This document shows, in pieces, positions 46,466 to 55,051 of a DNA stretch of 64,000 bases. Under the pieces are notes generated by a model, which worked only from the letters and a program-made list of their open reading frames with translations, did not search any database and had not been told where the DNA came from. The stretch comes from Candidatus Thermochlorobacteriaceae bacterium (GTDB lineage Bacteria; Bacteroidota; Chlorobiia; Chlorobiales; Thermochlorobacteraceae). Both the position numbers and the translations under genes were made by a program. The stretch spans positions 1 to 64,000 of the forward strand of contig JAJUFC010000003.1 in NCBI GenBank assembly GCA_029263855.1, read 5' to 3'. The number at the start of each line of letters is the position of its first letter. Position 1 is the stretch's first letter.

Positions 46466-46481
46466 ATTTAATCGTTTAACA
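46466..46481 (-). promoter_or_regulatory. Copy of the 16-base operator-like site before the TonB receptor
   Basis: ATTTAATCGTTTAACA is identical to 36118-36133 and lies about 70-85 bases ahead of the receptor start, just after a possible -10 element (TATATTGG on the minus strand, ending near 46490). A position near the transcription start would suit repression. Confidence 0.45.
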
Positions 46482-46542
46482 ACGAGCCAATATAAAACTT
46501 TGCGATATAAAACAAAATTTTTTGACTACTTCCGACCGCTTT

Positions 46543-47331
46543 TCATCGTGTCGCGTCGCTTTCTTGTTTCCAATACGCACTCAAATCGCTCTCGAGCGTC
46601 AAGCCTTCTCCGATTAACACCGCATCGAAGCCCGCCGATTCGATTTTCATCAAATCTGCCCTTGTTTGAATGCCGCTTTCAGAGACCGTGATGACTTCTT
46701 TCGGAATTTCTTTTTTGACGCGAAGCGAGGTTTCAAGCGAGACGGAAAAATCGCGCAGGTCGCGATTGTTCACGCCGACAATGGTCGCGTCGTATTTCAT
46801 CGCGCGCTCCAACTCCCACTCGTCGTGAACTTCGGTCAAAATATGCAGTCCAAGTTCTGCGCCGAGTTGCAAAAAGGCTTCGAGCTTGGCGTTGTCTAAC
46901 GCGGCGACGATGAGAAGCATCGCGTCCGCGCCAATCAATCGCGTTTCCAATATCTGCGTTTCATCAATGATGAAATCTTTGCGCAAGACGGGCAGTTCGA
47001 AGCGTGAGCGAACTTGTTCGAGATACTCGATTTTGCCTTGAAAAAACTTTTCATCAGTCAGCACCGAAAACGCCGACGCGCCAAGATTGAGATAGGCTTC
47101 GGCGCGCTCGACGGGCTTGAAGTCTTGAACTATCACGCCACGCGAGGGCGAGGCTTTTTTCAGTTCCGCTATCAATCGAAGCGTTTCCGCTTCGCGCTTG
47201 ATGGCTTTGGCAAAGTCGCGCGTTGGGTTCAAATACTTGCGCTCCGCCTCAAAGGTTCTTGAAATGCCGCGCAGTTTCAGAGTGGCAACTTCGCTACGCT
47301 TTTCGTCCAAAATTTTGTCGAGATAAGTCAT
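46543..47331 (-). CDS. trpC: Indole-3-glycerol phosphate synthase
   Basis: This 262-residue TIM barrel closes CdRP to indole-3-glycerol phosphate in tryptophan synthesis. Motifs are LIAELKKASPSRGVI (catalytic Lys and phosphate site), SAFSVLTDEKFFQG, LRKDFIIDETQI, VGVNNRDLRDFSV and VSESGIQTRADL, then LIGEGLT. Its ATG overlaps the stop of the DUF169 gene (ATGA). No other trp genes are near, so it is an orphan trp gene tied to an unusual upstream partner. Confidence 0.96.
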   Translation of the reverse strand: MTYLDKILDEKRSEVATLKLRGISRTFEAERKYLNPTRDFAKAIKREAETLRLIAELKKASPSRGVIVQDFKPVERAEAYLNLGASAFSVLTDEKFFQGKIEYLEQVRSRFELPVLRKDFIIDETQILETRLIGADAMLLIVAALDNAKLEAFLQLGAELGLHILTEVHDEWELERAMKYDATIVGVNNRDLRDFSVSLETSLRVKKEIPKEVITVSESGIQTRADLMKIESAGFDAVLIGEGLTLESDLSAYWKQESDATR

Positions 47332-48053
47332 TTGAGCAGTGATTTCGGCAGGTCTTCAAATTTTTTGATGCGATAGAGATTTTTTGCAATCGTTGGAATT
47401 TCTTTGAATGGGACGGTCATGCACATTTCGCCATCTGCCATGCGCGCCAGTTCTCTGCCCGATAAATCGCCGGGCGAAAAGACGGGCTTTTGCGCCAAAT
47501 ACGGATGCGGCACCACGAGCGCACAAAGCGATAAACCCGCCAAGCCTTGCACTAACTCGCCCGATTCAAAGCTATATGCGTGGCAGAGCCACTCCAACTG
47601 CCGCCCGTTGCAGAAAAACATCACGACGTCAGGATTCTCGACCTGCTCCAAACGCCCCATCACAGTCGCCGCAAATCGCTTTTCTTTCTTGAAACTAAAC
47701 GGCACGCTTTCTTGACACTTCGTTACCGATTCGCGCGAGTAGTAGATTTTGCCTTCGCCGACGAGCATATTCCATCCATGCTCGACCATCTTGGGCGGCA
47801 AGTCTTTCTGACCCATTCCCGTGTAACTCGTGCCGCCCGCGCAGATGTGGTCGTCGGGAACGGTGAAAAACGGTTGCGGATAGTTCGAGACTTCCTTCCA
47901 CATTCCGCAATAAATGCCCTTGCCTTGATAGCGCGTGGCGTAGGGCGGAACATCATCGAGCGTCGGGCAAAATTTCAGCGCGACGAAATCGCGTTCAATT
48001 TCCGTAAAGGCACGGATTTTTTCTGCCCATTCAAGTTGTTCTGCAAGGCTCAT
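47328..48053 (-). CDS. DUF169 domain protein
   Basis: This 241-residue soluble protein matches DUF169 (COG2043): VALKFCPTLDDVPP near the start, GKGIYCGMWKEV, an ICAGGTSYTGMG motif with Cys, VMFFCNGRQLEWLCHAYSF, and PSSTG-like SFESGELVQGLAGLSLCA. Several Cys residues are conserved and a metal or cofactor site is possible; the function is unknown. The ATG at 48053 is chosen because it forms an ATGA overlap with the upstream T9SS gene, and its own stop overlaps trpC the same way. Confidence 0.85.
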   Translation of the reverse strand: MSLAEQLEWAEKIRAFTEIERDFVALKFCPTLDDVPPYATRYQGKGIYCGMWKEVSNYPQPFFTVPDDHICAGGTSYTGMGQKDLPPKMVEHGWNMLVGEGKIYYSRESVTKCQESVPFSFKKEKRFAATVMGRLEQVENPDVVMFFCNGRQLEWLCHAYSFESGELVQGLAGLSLCALVVPHPYLAQKPVFSPGDLSGRELARMADGEMCMTVPFKEIPTIAKNLYRIKKFEDLPKSLLK

Positions 48054-51000
48054 TTGAGAAGCATCATTTTTTTGGTTGAAGACCAATCAGCCGCTTTTAA
48101 GCGATAAAAATACATGCCTGACGAAAAGCCCGACATATTGAGCACATATTCATGAATGCCTGCCTCCTGTTTCGTCTCCACGAGCGTTGCCACCTTTCTG
48201 CCCAACACATCAAAGAGTTCCAAAGTTACGCGACTTGCAACTGGCAACTGATACCGAATGACGGTCGTTGGGTTAAACGGGTTGGGGTAGTTTTGCTCGA
48301 GCGAAAAGGCTCTCGGCATTTGCGCGTTGCGCTCCCGCGTTGAAATCAAACCCGTTCCGCCTGAAAGACACCAAATTCTGCCATCGCGCGATGTAACGAC
48401 GAAATCCGCCGACATATCGGGGTTGACATCGTCGACAACGCTCACTTGCTCTGCCGCCGTGTTGTTCGACCCTGAGCCTGTATTAAAGGTGAAGCGCAGT
48501 TGTCCCGTCAGCGCATCGTAGAGCAGAACGCGGTTATCCAACGTAGCGAACGCGACGGCGGAAAGCGAGCCGTCAATCGAGCGAGTTCCTTTGCGAATTT
48601 CGCTCGCGCCCAGCGTGATGCTCCCCAGCGAGTTTTCCCAGAGCGTTGCGCCTGTTGCGCCATTGAGGACGAAGGCGCTGTAATTGCCAGCGGCGATGAC
48701 TTCGGGAATGCCATCATTGGTGAGGTCGGCGGTGAGTTTAACGTCGGTGTAAAAGCCGCTTCCCGCTCCGCCTGTCCACAAGAGTTGCCCCGTTTGCGCG
48801 TTCAACGCTTTGATGGAAACGCTCGAGAAAGTCGATGTGCCTTCGGCGAGCACGACGGTTTCGTTGTTCGGCGCGGTTCGGTATCTCGCCATTTGCCATA
48901 CGGGACGGTTGTTATTGTAAGACCATCGCGTCGCCCCTGTGCTATCGAAGCCGTAGATGAAATTGTTCGCATCGCTTTGCGAGTTCGTCGTTACCACGCC
49001 GCCCAACCACGTTGCCGTTACCGCATCGACAAAGGCGTTAAGCGGAAGTTGCCAAAGGAGTTGCCCCGTAAGTCCATTGAGGCAATAAACCGACCGTCGC
49101 CCTTGCGTGCCTGCGGAGTTCGTCGCCGACGATGTGGCAAGAATATCGACCGTGCCATCGCCGTTGAAGTCGCGGCTTGCGTCAATGCCGTTGATGTCTC
49201 CGAGCGCGAAATTGACGCTGTCAAACAACGCCCACTGCCAAATGAGCCGACCGTTCTTGCCTGAAATCGCATAAACTTCTTCGTTTCCGCCGCCGCAACC
49301 GATAACGACATCGGCAACGCCATCGCCGTTCAAATCAGGCGCGATTTGCAGTGCGCCGACGCGGTCGACCGAGCCTGAATTGTTGTCGTTCGTGCCCGTG
49401 TTGAAAAGCCAAAAAATGTCCATCGAGTCTGAGCCGTTGCCGTTGATGCACATTGTCCAATAGTTTTCGGTCGCCAAAACGATGTCGTCTACGCCGTCGC
49501 CATTGACGTCGGGAATCGGTTTCATCGAGACGGGAGAATAGTCTTGAAAACTCGTTTCGGGATTAGGCGGCACGTGCCCTTGCCAGTAGATTGCGCCCAG
49601 TTCGCGATTGACGCTCACGCCTTCGCCGCGCAGAGCGAGCCGCTGAACCACGCCGTTGTTCGCGTCCGACAAAATGTAAAGCGTGTCGCTCACGACGCCC
49701 GTTGACACAGGAACTCTAAACCAAACGCGAATTTGCCCCGATGCTTGCGGCGCAATGCGAATAGGAATGGCTTGCAAAGCGACGCTATCGACATAGAAGA
49801 ACTCGCTCTTCGTCGTCAGTCCATCAATTTCAAGCGTATCCGTGCCGCGATTTTCAACCGCAAGGAAGTAGCCACATCGCGCTCTGTGGCGGCGTTGTCC
49901 GAAGTTGTATTGCGTCGCGCCAAGATGCAAGTATTTGCCTTGATAAACGCCTTTGCCGCGAACTGTCAAGCGTTTTTGTGGTTCAGTGGGATCGTTAGAA
50001 TTGATGAAAAAATCCGCCTCTTGATTGCCGAAGGCTTGCGGTTGAAACGAGACAAAGTAAGTTTTGCTCGCGCCTGCGGCGATGGTATCGATGCCGACAT
50101 TTAATCCGAAATCGTGATTTGGCGCGGTCGTGAATCCGTTGAGCCGAAGCGGCGCGGAGCCGATGTTGCTGATGACGAGCGCGATGGAATCGCGTTGATT
50201 GATGACGACATTGCCGAAGTTTATTGAACTTGTTGAAAGCGCGATTTTGGGCGAACCGCCGCCATCAATGCGAAAGCGATAGAGGACGCGGAAGCGATTG
50301 ATGTTGTTGCCCACGCGATAGGCGATTGACCACAAGCGATTGCCGTCCCAATGCAAGCCGCGCGGGTCTTGGTCGTTGTCAGGGTCAGGCATTGGAAAAC
50401 TGAACAGCGTGTCTTTCGTGGGCGAGTTGAGATTGACGGCGTAAATGCGTTCAGGCTGATTGTTGTGGAAATTGTCGCCGACGTAAAAAAGCGTATCGCC
50501 TTTGACGGCTATGCCTTGAACTTGCCCGTTGTAGAGCGGGACGGTGTCCAGCACGACATTGTTGATGTAATCCCATTTGTAAGCGTAGGCAAATGGGTAA
50601 CTGCCGCCCCCGCTTGATGGAATGTTGTCGGGTTCATAGACGGCGAACCACAGATGTCCGTTGCGGTCGAGCGCGATGTCGCCGATGCCGCCGGGTCGCT
50701 CAGGCGCGCCGTTGTCGTCGCCGATGACCAAAGGAAAGAGAATGGAATCAACGACCTGCCCTTGCCGCGTGAAGCGATACAGCCTTGCGCCCGCGGTTCG
50801 AAAATCTTGCGCGACGAGGAAATGCGTTCCGTCGAACTCCAAGCCATGATTGAAGGCGTAGAAGTTTGGCAGGTCGATTCTGCCGAGCGTGTCGCCCCGC
50901 GTCGAGACCCTGATGATGTCTCCGAAATTATCGTCTCCCAAAAAGAGCGTATCGCCAATGCGCGTGATGCCCCAAATGAAGTTCCACGAGTTTGAATTCG

Positions 51001-51085
51001 GAAAGGCGATGACAGTGTCAATAGTTTGCGCCGAAGCGGCTTGAAACGAGATGACGCAAAGTAGCGTGGCGATTAATCGGTTCAT
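48050..51085 (-). CDS. T9SS-exported FG-GAP/ASH-type protein
   Basis: This protein of about 1011 residues has a signal peptide ending near ASAQTID. The N-terminal part reads like a beta-propeller (HLWFAVYEPDNIPSSGGG). A choice-of-anchor/ASH-like domain (ISNIGSAPLRLNGF) is near 330-510. FG-GAP-like repeats follow (DVNGDGVDDIVLATE, DLNGDGVADVVIGCGGG) with Ca-binding Asp loops. A T9SS type-A sorting domain with NYPNPFNPTTVIRYQL and KKMMLLK closes the protein. The ATG at 51085 starts the signal peptide. Its stop overlaps the next gene's ATG. Confidence 0.88.
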   Translation of the reverse strand: MNRLIATLLCVISFQAASAQTIDTVIAFPNSNSWNFIWGITRIGDTLFLGDDNFGDIIRVSTRGDTLGRIDLPNFYAFNHGLEFDGTHFLVAQDFRTAGARLYRFTRQGQVVDSILFPLVIGDDNGAPERPGGIGDIALDRNGHLWFAVYEPDNIPSSGGGSYPFAYAYKWDYINNVVLDTVPLYNGQVQGIAVKGDTLFYVGDNFHNNQPERIYAVNLNSPTKDTLFSFPMPDPDNDQDPRGLHWDGNRLWSIAYRVGNNINRFRVLYRFRIDGGGSPKIALSTSSINFGNVVINQRDSIALVISNIGSAPLRLNGFTTAPNHDFGLNVGIDTIAAGASKTYFVSFQPQAFGNQEADFFINSNDPTEPQKRLTVRGKGVYQGKYLHLGATQYNFGQRRHRARCGYFLAVENRGTDTLEIDGLTTKSEFFYVDSVALQAIPIRIAPQASGQIRVWFRVPVSTGVVSDTLYILSDANNGVVQRLALRGEGVSVNRELGAIYWQGHVPPNPETSFQDYSPVSMKPIPDVNGDGVDDIVLATENYWTMCINGNGSDSMDIFWLFNTGTNDNNSGSVDRVGALQIAPDLNGDGVADVVIGCGGGNEEVYAISGKNGRLIWQWALFDSVNFALGDINGIDASRDFNGDGTVDILATSSATNSAGTQGRRSVYCLNGLTGQLLWQLPLNAFVDAVTATWLGGVVTTNSQSDANNFIYGFDSTGATRWSYNNNRPVWQMARYRTAPNNETVVLAEGTSTFSSVSIKALNAQTGQLLWTGGAGSGFYTDVKLTADLTNDGIPEVIAAGNYSAFVLNGATGATLWENSLGSITLGASEIRKGTRSIDGSLSAVAFATLDNRVLLYDALTGQLRFTFNTGSGSNNTAAEQVSVVDDVNPDMSADFVVTSRDGRIWCLSGGTGLISTRERNAQMPRAFSLEQNYPNPFNPTTVIRYQLPVASRVTLELFDVLGRKVATLVETKQEAGIHEYVLNMSGFSSGMYFYRLKAADWSSTKKMMLLK

Positions 51086-51299
51086 TTTTGAACGGCGTTT
51101 GTTGATACAGTTGTCAGATAAAACTCTCATTGGCGGGAAGTTACTGCCGCGAGCGGAAAAATTCTCGCTTCTCCAAACAAAAAAGCAAGCCACAATGCCC
51201 ACTTCAACCCTTAACTCTTAGGTGGCGTTGATAAATTCGTTTAAGGAGCATCAATCGTTCAGAACGAACTTGCGTTGGCGCGCCATCGGTGAAATCAAC

Positions 51300-51395
51300 C
51301 TCACCCCTAATCCCTCTCCTTTGGCAAAGGAGAGGGAAACAATTCTGACGATATCAAGAATCGGGGGTCATTCCCGCGCAGACAGGAATCCACTG
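51300..51395. repeat. Intergenic repeat elements in the 51.1-51.6 kb gap
   Basis: This gene-free stretch between 51086 and 51563 holds two repeat-like elements. The first is a perfect 11-base inverted repeat, CCCTCTCCTTT (51312-51322) and AAAGGAGAGGG (51326-51336), inside a sequence family common as a dispersed element in many bacteria. The second is a REP-like hairpin (ATTCCCGCGCAGACAGGAAT) near 51370-51390. A terminator (51451-51484) and a short pyrimidine-rich tract (TTCTCGC units, 51510-51545) fill the rest. No coding signal is seen. Confidence 0.55.
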
Positions 51396-51450
51396 CTCCG
51401 AGAGCGATTCGGGCGCAGTCGGAATCGGGAGCGCGGTTCAACATTCTCCC

Positions 51451-51484
51451 AAAAACAAACGGGGCGAGCCTCAACGCCCGCCCC
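51451..51484 (-). terminator. Terminator after the frameshifted T9SS gene
   Basis: On the minus strand, GGGGCGGGCG and its partner GGCTCGCCCC (51484-51461) form a GC-rich stem followed by GTTTGTTTTT. It lies about 80 bases past the stop of the frameshifted T9SS gene. Confidence 0.75.
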
Positions 51485-51563
51485 AACTCTTCACCCTTCA
51501 CTCTTCACTCTCACTTCTCGCTTCTCGCTTCTCGCTCCTCACCTCTACCCTCCAACCTCTCGC

Positions 51564-52696
51564 CTACTTCACCAGCATCATCTTCTTCGTCGCAACGAAA
51601 CTCCCCGCTTGCAACCGATAAAAATACACCCCGCTCGACAAGCCACTCGCATTCACATTCACGCGGTATGAACCCGCTTCCTGACGCGCCTTCACCAGCG
51701 TCATCACTTCCTTGCCCAACACATCATACACCGTCAAACTCACTTCGCTTGCGACGGGCAACTCGTAACCGATGGTCGTCGTCGGGTTGAACGGGTTGGG
51801 ATAGTTCTGCGCGAGCGCGTAGCCTTTTGGTTGGGTTATTGGGTCTTGGACACGCTGGACGGAGAGGCTGTCCATTGCGCAATGCGCGAAGACAGAATCG
51901 GAGCGTTTCCGATGTTCACCAGCGTGAAGCCACCGCCTAAAAATAGGCTATTGTTATAGACCGCAAGGGCATTGACACTGCCATTCACGCCGTTTCCTGA
52001 CCCTGTGCCGAGCGTGTTCCAACTCGTGCCGTTCCATCGGGCGATGGAGTTGGCGCTTGCGCCGCCCGCCTCCGTGAATCCGCCCCCAACATAGAGTTCC
52101 CCTTTATAGACCGCAAGGGCACGGACATCGCCATTCACGCCGTTTCCTGACCCTGTGCTGAGCGCGCTCCAACTCGCGCCGTTCCATCGCGCAATGCGAT
52201 TGGCGCTTGCGCCGCCCGCCGAAGTGAATCCGCCGCCGACATAGAGTTCCCCGTTATACACCGCAAGGGCACGGACACCGAGATTCACCCCGTTGGTTGA
52301 GCCTGTGCCGAGCGTGTTCCAACTCGCGCCGTTCCATCGGGCGATGTAGTTGGCGCTTGCGCCGCCCGCCTGCGTGAAAAAGCCCCCGACATAGAGTTCC
52401 CCGTTATAGACCGCAAGGGCAAGGACAGGGTTATCTACTCCGTTTGGCAAATGAAAGCCTGCGCCCCAACTGCCCGCGCTATTTTGGGTTTGCGCTTCAT
52501 CTTTCGGTCTCGCAATCGGTCTGCCGCTCGCATCTAATTGAAGCGCATATCCGTCAAGGCTATACCCGCCGTCTCGGTCTAAACGCAAAGCGCCGTCGGG
52601 GTTCAGAATCTCTCGCACCGAAGGTTGCTTCGGGGTTTGGGCAAGCGCAAGGCTTGCAATGAGTAGCAGAAGCGTAGCAAGAATAGAGCGTTTCAT
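51564..52696 (-). pseudogene. T9SS repeat protein with a frameshift before the sorting domain
   Basis: A signal peptide (MKRSILATLLLLIASLALAQ) and a run of 50-residue repeats are followed by RIAQWTASPSSVSKTQ and a stop at 51836. The T9SS type-A sorting domain (NYPNPFNPTTTIGYEL to KKMMLVK) is in the next frame, whose only ATG (51875) lies inside the tail of the first frame. A one-base change near 51870 would restore a single protein. In the form shown, the protein would be secreted only to the periplasm and lack its sorting signal. The cause is either real decay or an assembly error; both halves are otherwise intact. Confidence 0.8.
51950..52440 (-). repeat. Tandem 150-base repeats (50-residue units)
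   Basis: The phrase around TATAGACCGCAAGGGCA recurs at about 52405, 52255, 52105 and 51955, a constant 150-base period. Each unit codes for LAVYNGELYVGGGFTSAGG and IARWNGASW-type text, probably a beta-propeller blade. The units differ by only a few bases, which suggests recent expansion. Confidence 0.85.
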
Positions 52697-53005
52697 TGGT
52701 AGTCGCGTTTGGGTTAAAAGAGGCAATGTTTTTTCAGATGGGGCAACGCGCGGTCTCGCCTCGTTTGACAGGGGTTGCCCGATTCAGCGTTTCATCGCAA
52801 TGTTATGATTTCTTTGAAAAAATCGCAACGAGGCGGTTCGCAGAGCCGAGCGCGAGATAAACCGTCAGCGCGGACTTCGCGTCGCTGAACGACGCATTAT
52901 TTTTTGCTTTTTGGTTTTGCAAAAGATTTCCGAAATGCTATTTTTGCGCCCCTGTTTTTTGAGAAGATTTCGCGGATAGCAAGTTCCGAAAAAGCATTAA
53001 GTTTC
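52697..53005. other. Gene-free, structured leader region
   Basis: No gene is supported here. It holds the promoter zone of the frameshifted T9SS gene on one side and of the SRP RNA on the other. Inverted repeats stand out: GGGCAAC (52741-52747) with GTTGCCC (52774-52780), and GCCTCGTT (52758-52765) with AACGAGGC (52827-52834). TTTTG, 19 bases, TATTTTTG near 52911-52942 fits the Bacteroidota promoter pattern but lies about 60 bases before the SRP RNA. Confidence 0.45.
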
Positions 53006-53102
53006 GGGCAAGTCCTATACAGCGTCCAGTAACTCAACCATGTCAGGTCCGGAAGGAAGCAGCATCCAGTTATTTTGGGCGTGTGATATAGTCCGCTTGC
53101 CC
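53006..53102 (+). ncRNA. ffs: Signal recognition particle RNA (small, 4.5S type)
   Basis: The diagnostic apical loop AGGTCCGGAAGGAAGCAGC is at 53045-53063, including the GGAA tetraloop bound by Ffh. The ends pair: GGGCAAG at 53006-53012 with CTTGCCC at 53096-53102. The resulting long hairpin of about 97 bases without an Alu domain is the usual small bacterial SRP RNA. A run of seven T follows at 53103-53109 and acts as terminator. Together with SecD/SecF it is part of protein targeting. Confidence 0.95.
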
Positions 53103-53147
53103 TTTTTTTATTTGCAAACGCTTTTTTCAACAATCTAAACGACCATA

Positions 53148-54215
53148 ATGAAAATGTCAGACAAAAAGACTTTTAACAAAGCGGATTTTTTAAAAGAGAC
53201 TATCGAGCATATCGATATGAAACAGCACAATGTCGTGCCGATGGTTTCAGCAATGGAAAGAATGGCGTTCCAAGCACGCAACCTCAATCGCGCCGCGCAG
53301 ATTTATGATATGATGCTCGCCGAAAAAGAGTGCGCCGTGATTCTTACGCTTGCCGGCTCGCTCATTAGCGCGGGCTTGAAGCAAATCATCGTGGATATGA
53401 TTGAAAATAACATGGTTGATGCTGTCGTCTCTACAGGCGCGAACATCATTGACCAAGATTTCTTCGAAGCCCTCGGCTTTAAGCACTACATCGGCACGCC
53501 CTTCGTCGATGACGCGGTTCTTCGCGACCTTCACATCGACCGCATTTACGACACCTACATCGACGAAGACGATTTGAGAGTGTGCGACGACACCACCGCC
53601 AAAATTTTCGGCTCGCTTCCGCCCAAGCCGTATTCGTCTCGCGAATTGATGATAGAGTTTGGAAAGTATCTCGAACAACATCACCCGAAAGCCAACTCCA
53701 TCATTCTTTCCGCCTACCGCAAGGGCGTGCCGATTTTCATTCCCGCGTTTAGCGATTGCTCGGCAGGTTTCGGCATTGTGCATCATCAATGGAACAATCC
53801 CGATTCGCACATCTCGTTTGATTCGGGCAAAGACTTTTTGGAACTCACACGCATCAAAATTGAAAATCCGACAACAGGCATTTTTATGATTGGCGGCGGC
53901 GTTCCGAAAAACTTCACGCAAGACATCGTTGTGGCGGCAGAAGTCTTAGGCTATGAGGACGTCTCCATGCACAAATACGCGATTCAACTCACGGTTGCCG
54001 ACGAGCGCGACGGCGCGCTTTCAGGCTCTACCTTGAAAGAAGCGAGTTCGTGGGGCAAAGTCGATACGGCTTACGAACAAATGGTTTTCGGCGAAGCCAC
54101 GATTACCTTCCCGCTCATTGCCGGCTACGGCTATCACAAAGGCTCGTGGAAAGGGCGCGTTGCTAAAAACTTCAATGCGATGCTCGCCACAAAGCATACG
54201 GTTGAGACGAATTAA
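53148..54215 (+). CDS. Deoxyhypusine synthase-family protein (probable polyamine enzyme)
   Basis: This 355-residue protein follows the deoxyhypusine synthase fold: LAGSLISAGLKQIIVDMIENNMVDAVVSTGANI near 68-102, then FSDCSAGFGIV, and GIFMIGGGVPKNF. The catalytic Lys of human DHS is kept as Lys304 in ASSWGKVDTA. Bacteria lack eIF5A, and studied bacterial members transfer the spermidine aminobutyl group to other amines (homospermidine synthase). The true acceptor here cannot be read. The start may be 53148 or 53154. It follows the SRP RNA by 45 bases and ends at a strong terminator. Confidence 0.88.
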   Translation: MKMSDKKTFNKADFLKETIEHIDMKQHNVVPMVSAMERMAFQARNLNRAAQIYDMMLAEKECAVILTLAGSLISAGLKQIIVDMIENNMVDAVVSTGANIIDQDFFEALGFKHYIGTPFVDDAVLRDLHIDRIYDTYIDEDDLRVCDDTTAKIFGSLPPKPYSSRELMIEFGKYLEQHHPKANSIILSAYRKGVPIFIPAFSDCSAGFGIVHHQWNNPDSHISFDSGKDFLELTRIKIENPTTGIFMIGGGVPKNFTQDIVVAAEVLGYEDVSMHKYAIQLTVADERDGALSGSTLKEASSWGKVDTAYEQMVFGEATITFPLIAGYGYHKGSWKGRVAKNFNAMLATKHTVETN

Positions 54216-54239
54216 CTTGTTTTCAGAATAGGCAAGGAC

Positions 54240-54269
54240 GAGGTGAGAGGAATTCTCTCACCTCTTTTT
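54240..54269 (+). terminator. Terminator after the DHS-like gene
   Basis: GAGGTGAGAG (54240-54249) pairs perfectly with CTCTCACCTC (54255-54264), followed by TTTTTAT. Confidence 0.85.
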
Positions 54270-54309
54270 ATCTTGGCGTTATTTTTCAACCTTTTAACTC
54301 TTACCGACG

Positions 54310-54984
54310 ATGCAATTTTTCATTGACACGGCGAATTTAGATGAAATCCGCGAGGCGCAAAGTCTTGGGGTCTTAGATGGCGTTACGACTAACCCATCTT
54401 TGATTGCCAAAGAAGTTAAACCGCTCACCTACGAAGCGTTCCGAGACCACATCAAAAAAATCTGCGAGATGGTTCACGGTCCCGTCAGCGCGGAAGTAAC
54501 GACGCTCAAAGCCAATGAGATGATTGTCGAGGGCGAAGCCCTTGCAGAGATTCACGAAAACGTCGTCGTCAAATGCCCGCTCACCGTCGATGGCATCAAG
54601 GCGATTAAAGCACTTTCCGCCAAAGGCATTCGCACCAACGCGACCTTGATTTTCTCTCCGAATCAAGCCTTGCTTGCCGCAAAAGCGGGCGCAACCTACG
54701 TCAGCCCGTTTGTCGGACGCTTGGATGATGTCTCGACCGACGGAATGCTTCTCATCGAGCAAATCGTTACCATTTTCCGCAACTTTGAAATTCCGACGCA
54801 AGTTCTGGCGGCAAGCATTCGACACCCCGTTCACGTGGTCGAGTGTTCGCTTCTCGGTGCCGACGTCGCCACGATTCCGTTCAAGGTCATTGAACAACTT
54901 GCCAAGCACCCGCTCACCGACATCGGACTGCAAAAATTTATGGACGATGCCAAAGCCTTGCGCGAAAAGGTCGTCAAAGCGTAA
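54310..54984 (+). CDS. Transaldolase (TalC/FSA type)
   Basis: This 224-residue TIM barrel is of the short transaldolase class. [16 protein letters not shown] opens it, followed by [12 protein letters not shown] and the Schiff-base Lys88 in [42 protein letters not shown] near 108-138 and the closing VDT-like region follow the pattern of Bacillus YwjH/TalC. It transfers dihydroxyacetone units between sugar phosphates in the pentose phosphate pathway. Fructose-6-phosphate aldolase is a close alternative that cannot be excluded by eye. It is flanked by terminators on both sides and is transcribed on its own. Confidence 0.92.
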   Translation: MQFFIDTANLDEIREAQSLGVLDGVTTNPSLIAKEVKPLTYEAFRDHIKKICEMVHGPVSAEVTTLKANEMIVEGEALAEIHENVVVKCPLTVDGIKAIKALSAKGIRTNATLIFSPNQALLAAKAGATYVSPFVGRLDDVSTDGMLLIEQIVTIFRNFEIPTQVLAASIRHPVHVVECSLLGADVATIPFKVIEQLAKHPLTDIGLQKFMDDAKALREKVVKA

Positions 54985-54996
54985 TTTCTTTGAAGC

Positions 54997-55027
54997 GAAG
55001 AGCGTTATCGCGCGCTCTTCCGTTTTT
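54997..55027 (+). terminator. Terminator after the transaldolase gene
   Basis: GAAGAGCG (54997-55004) pairs with CGCTCTTC (55013-55020), followed by CGTTTTT. Confidence 0.8.
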
Positions 55028-55051
55028 CACAACCTATAACAACTGAGTATC

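Noticed and set aside
51485-51565. TTCTCGC-rich tract as a CRISPR or microsatellite array.
   Set aside because: Units are very short and irregular, with no spacers or cas genes.
52911-52942. TTTTG/TATTTTTG as the SRP RNA promoter.
   Set aside because: It fits the Bacteroidota pattern but would place the transcription start about 50 bases before the RNA, so it stays unproven.
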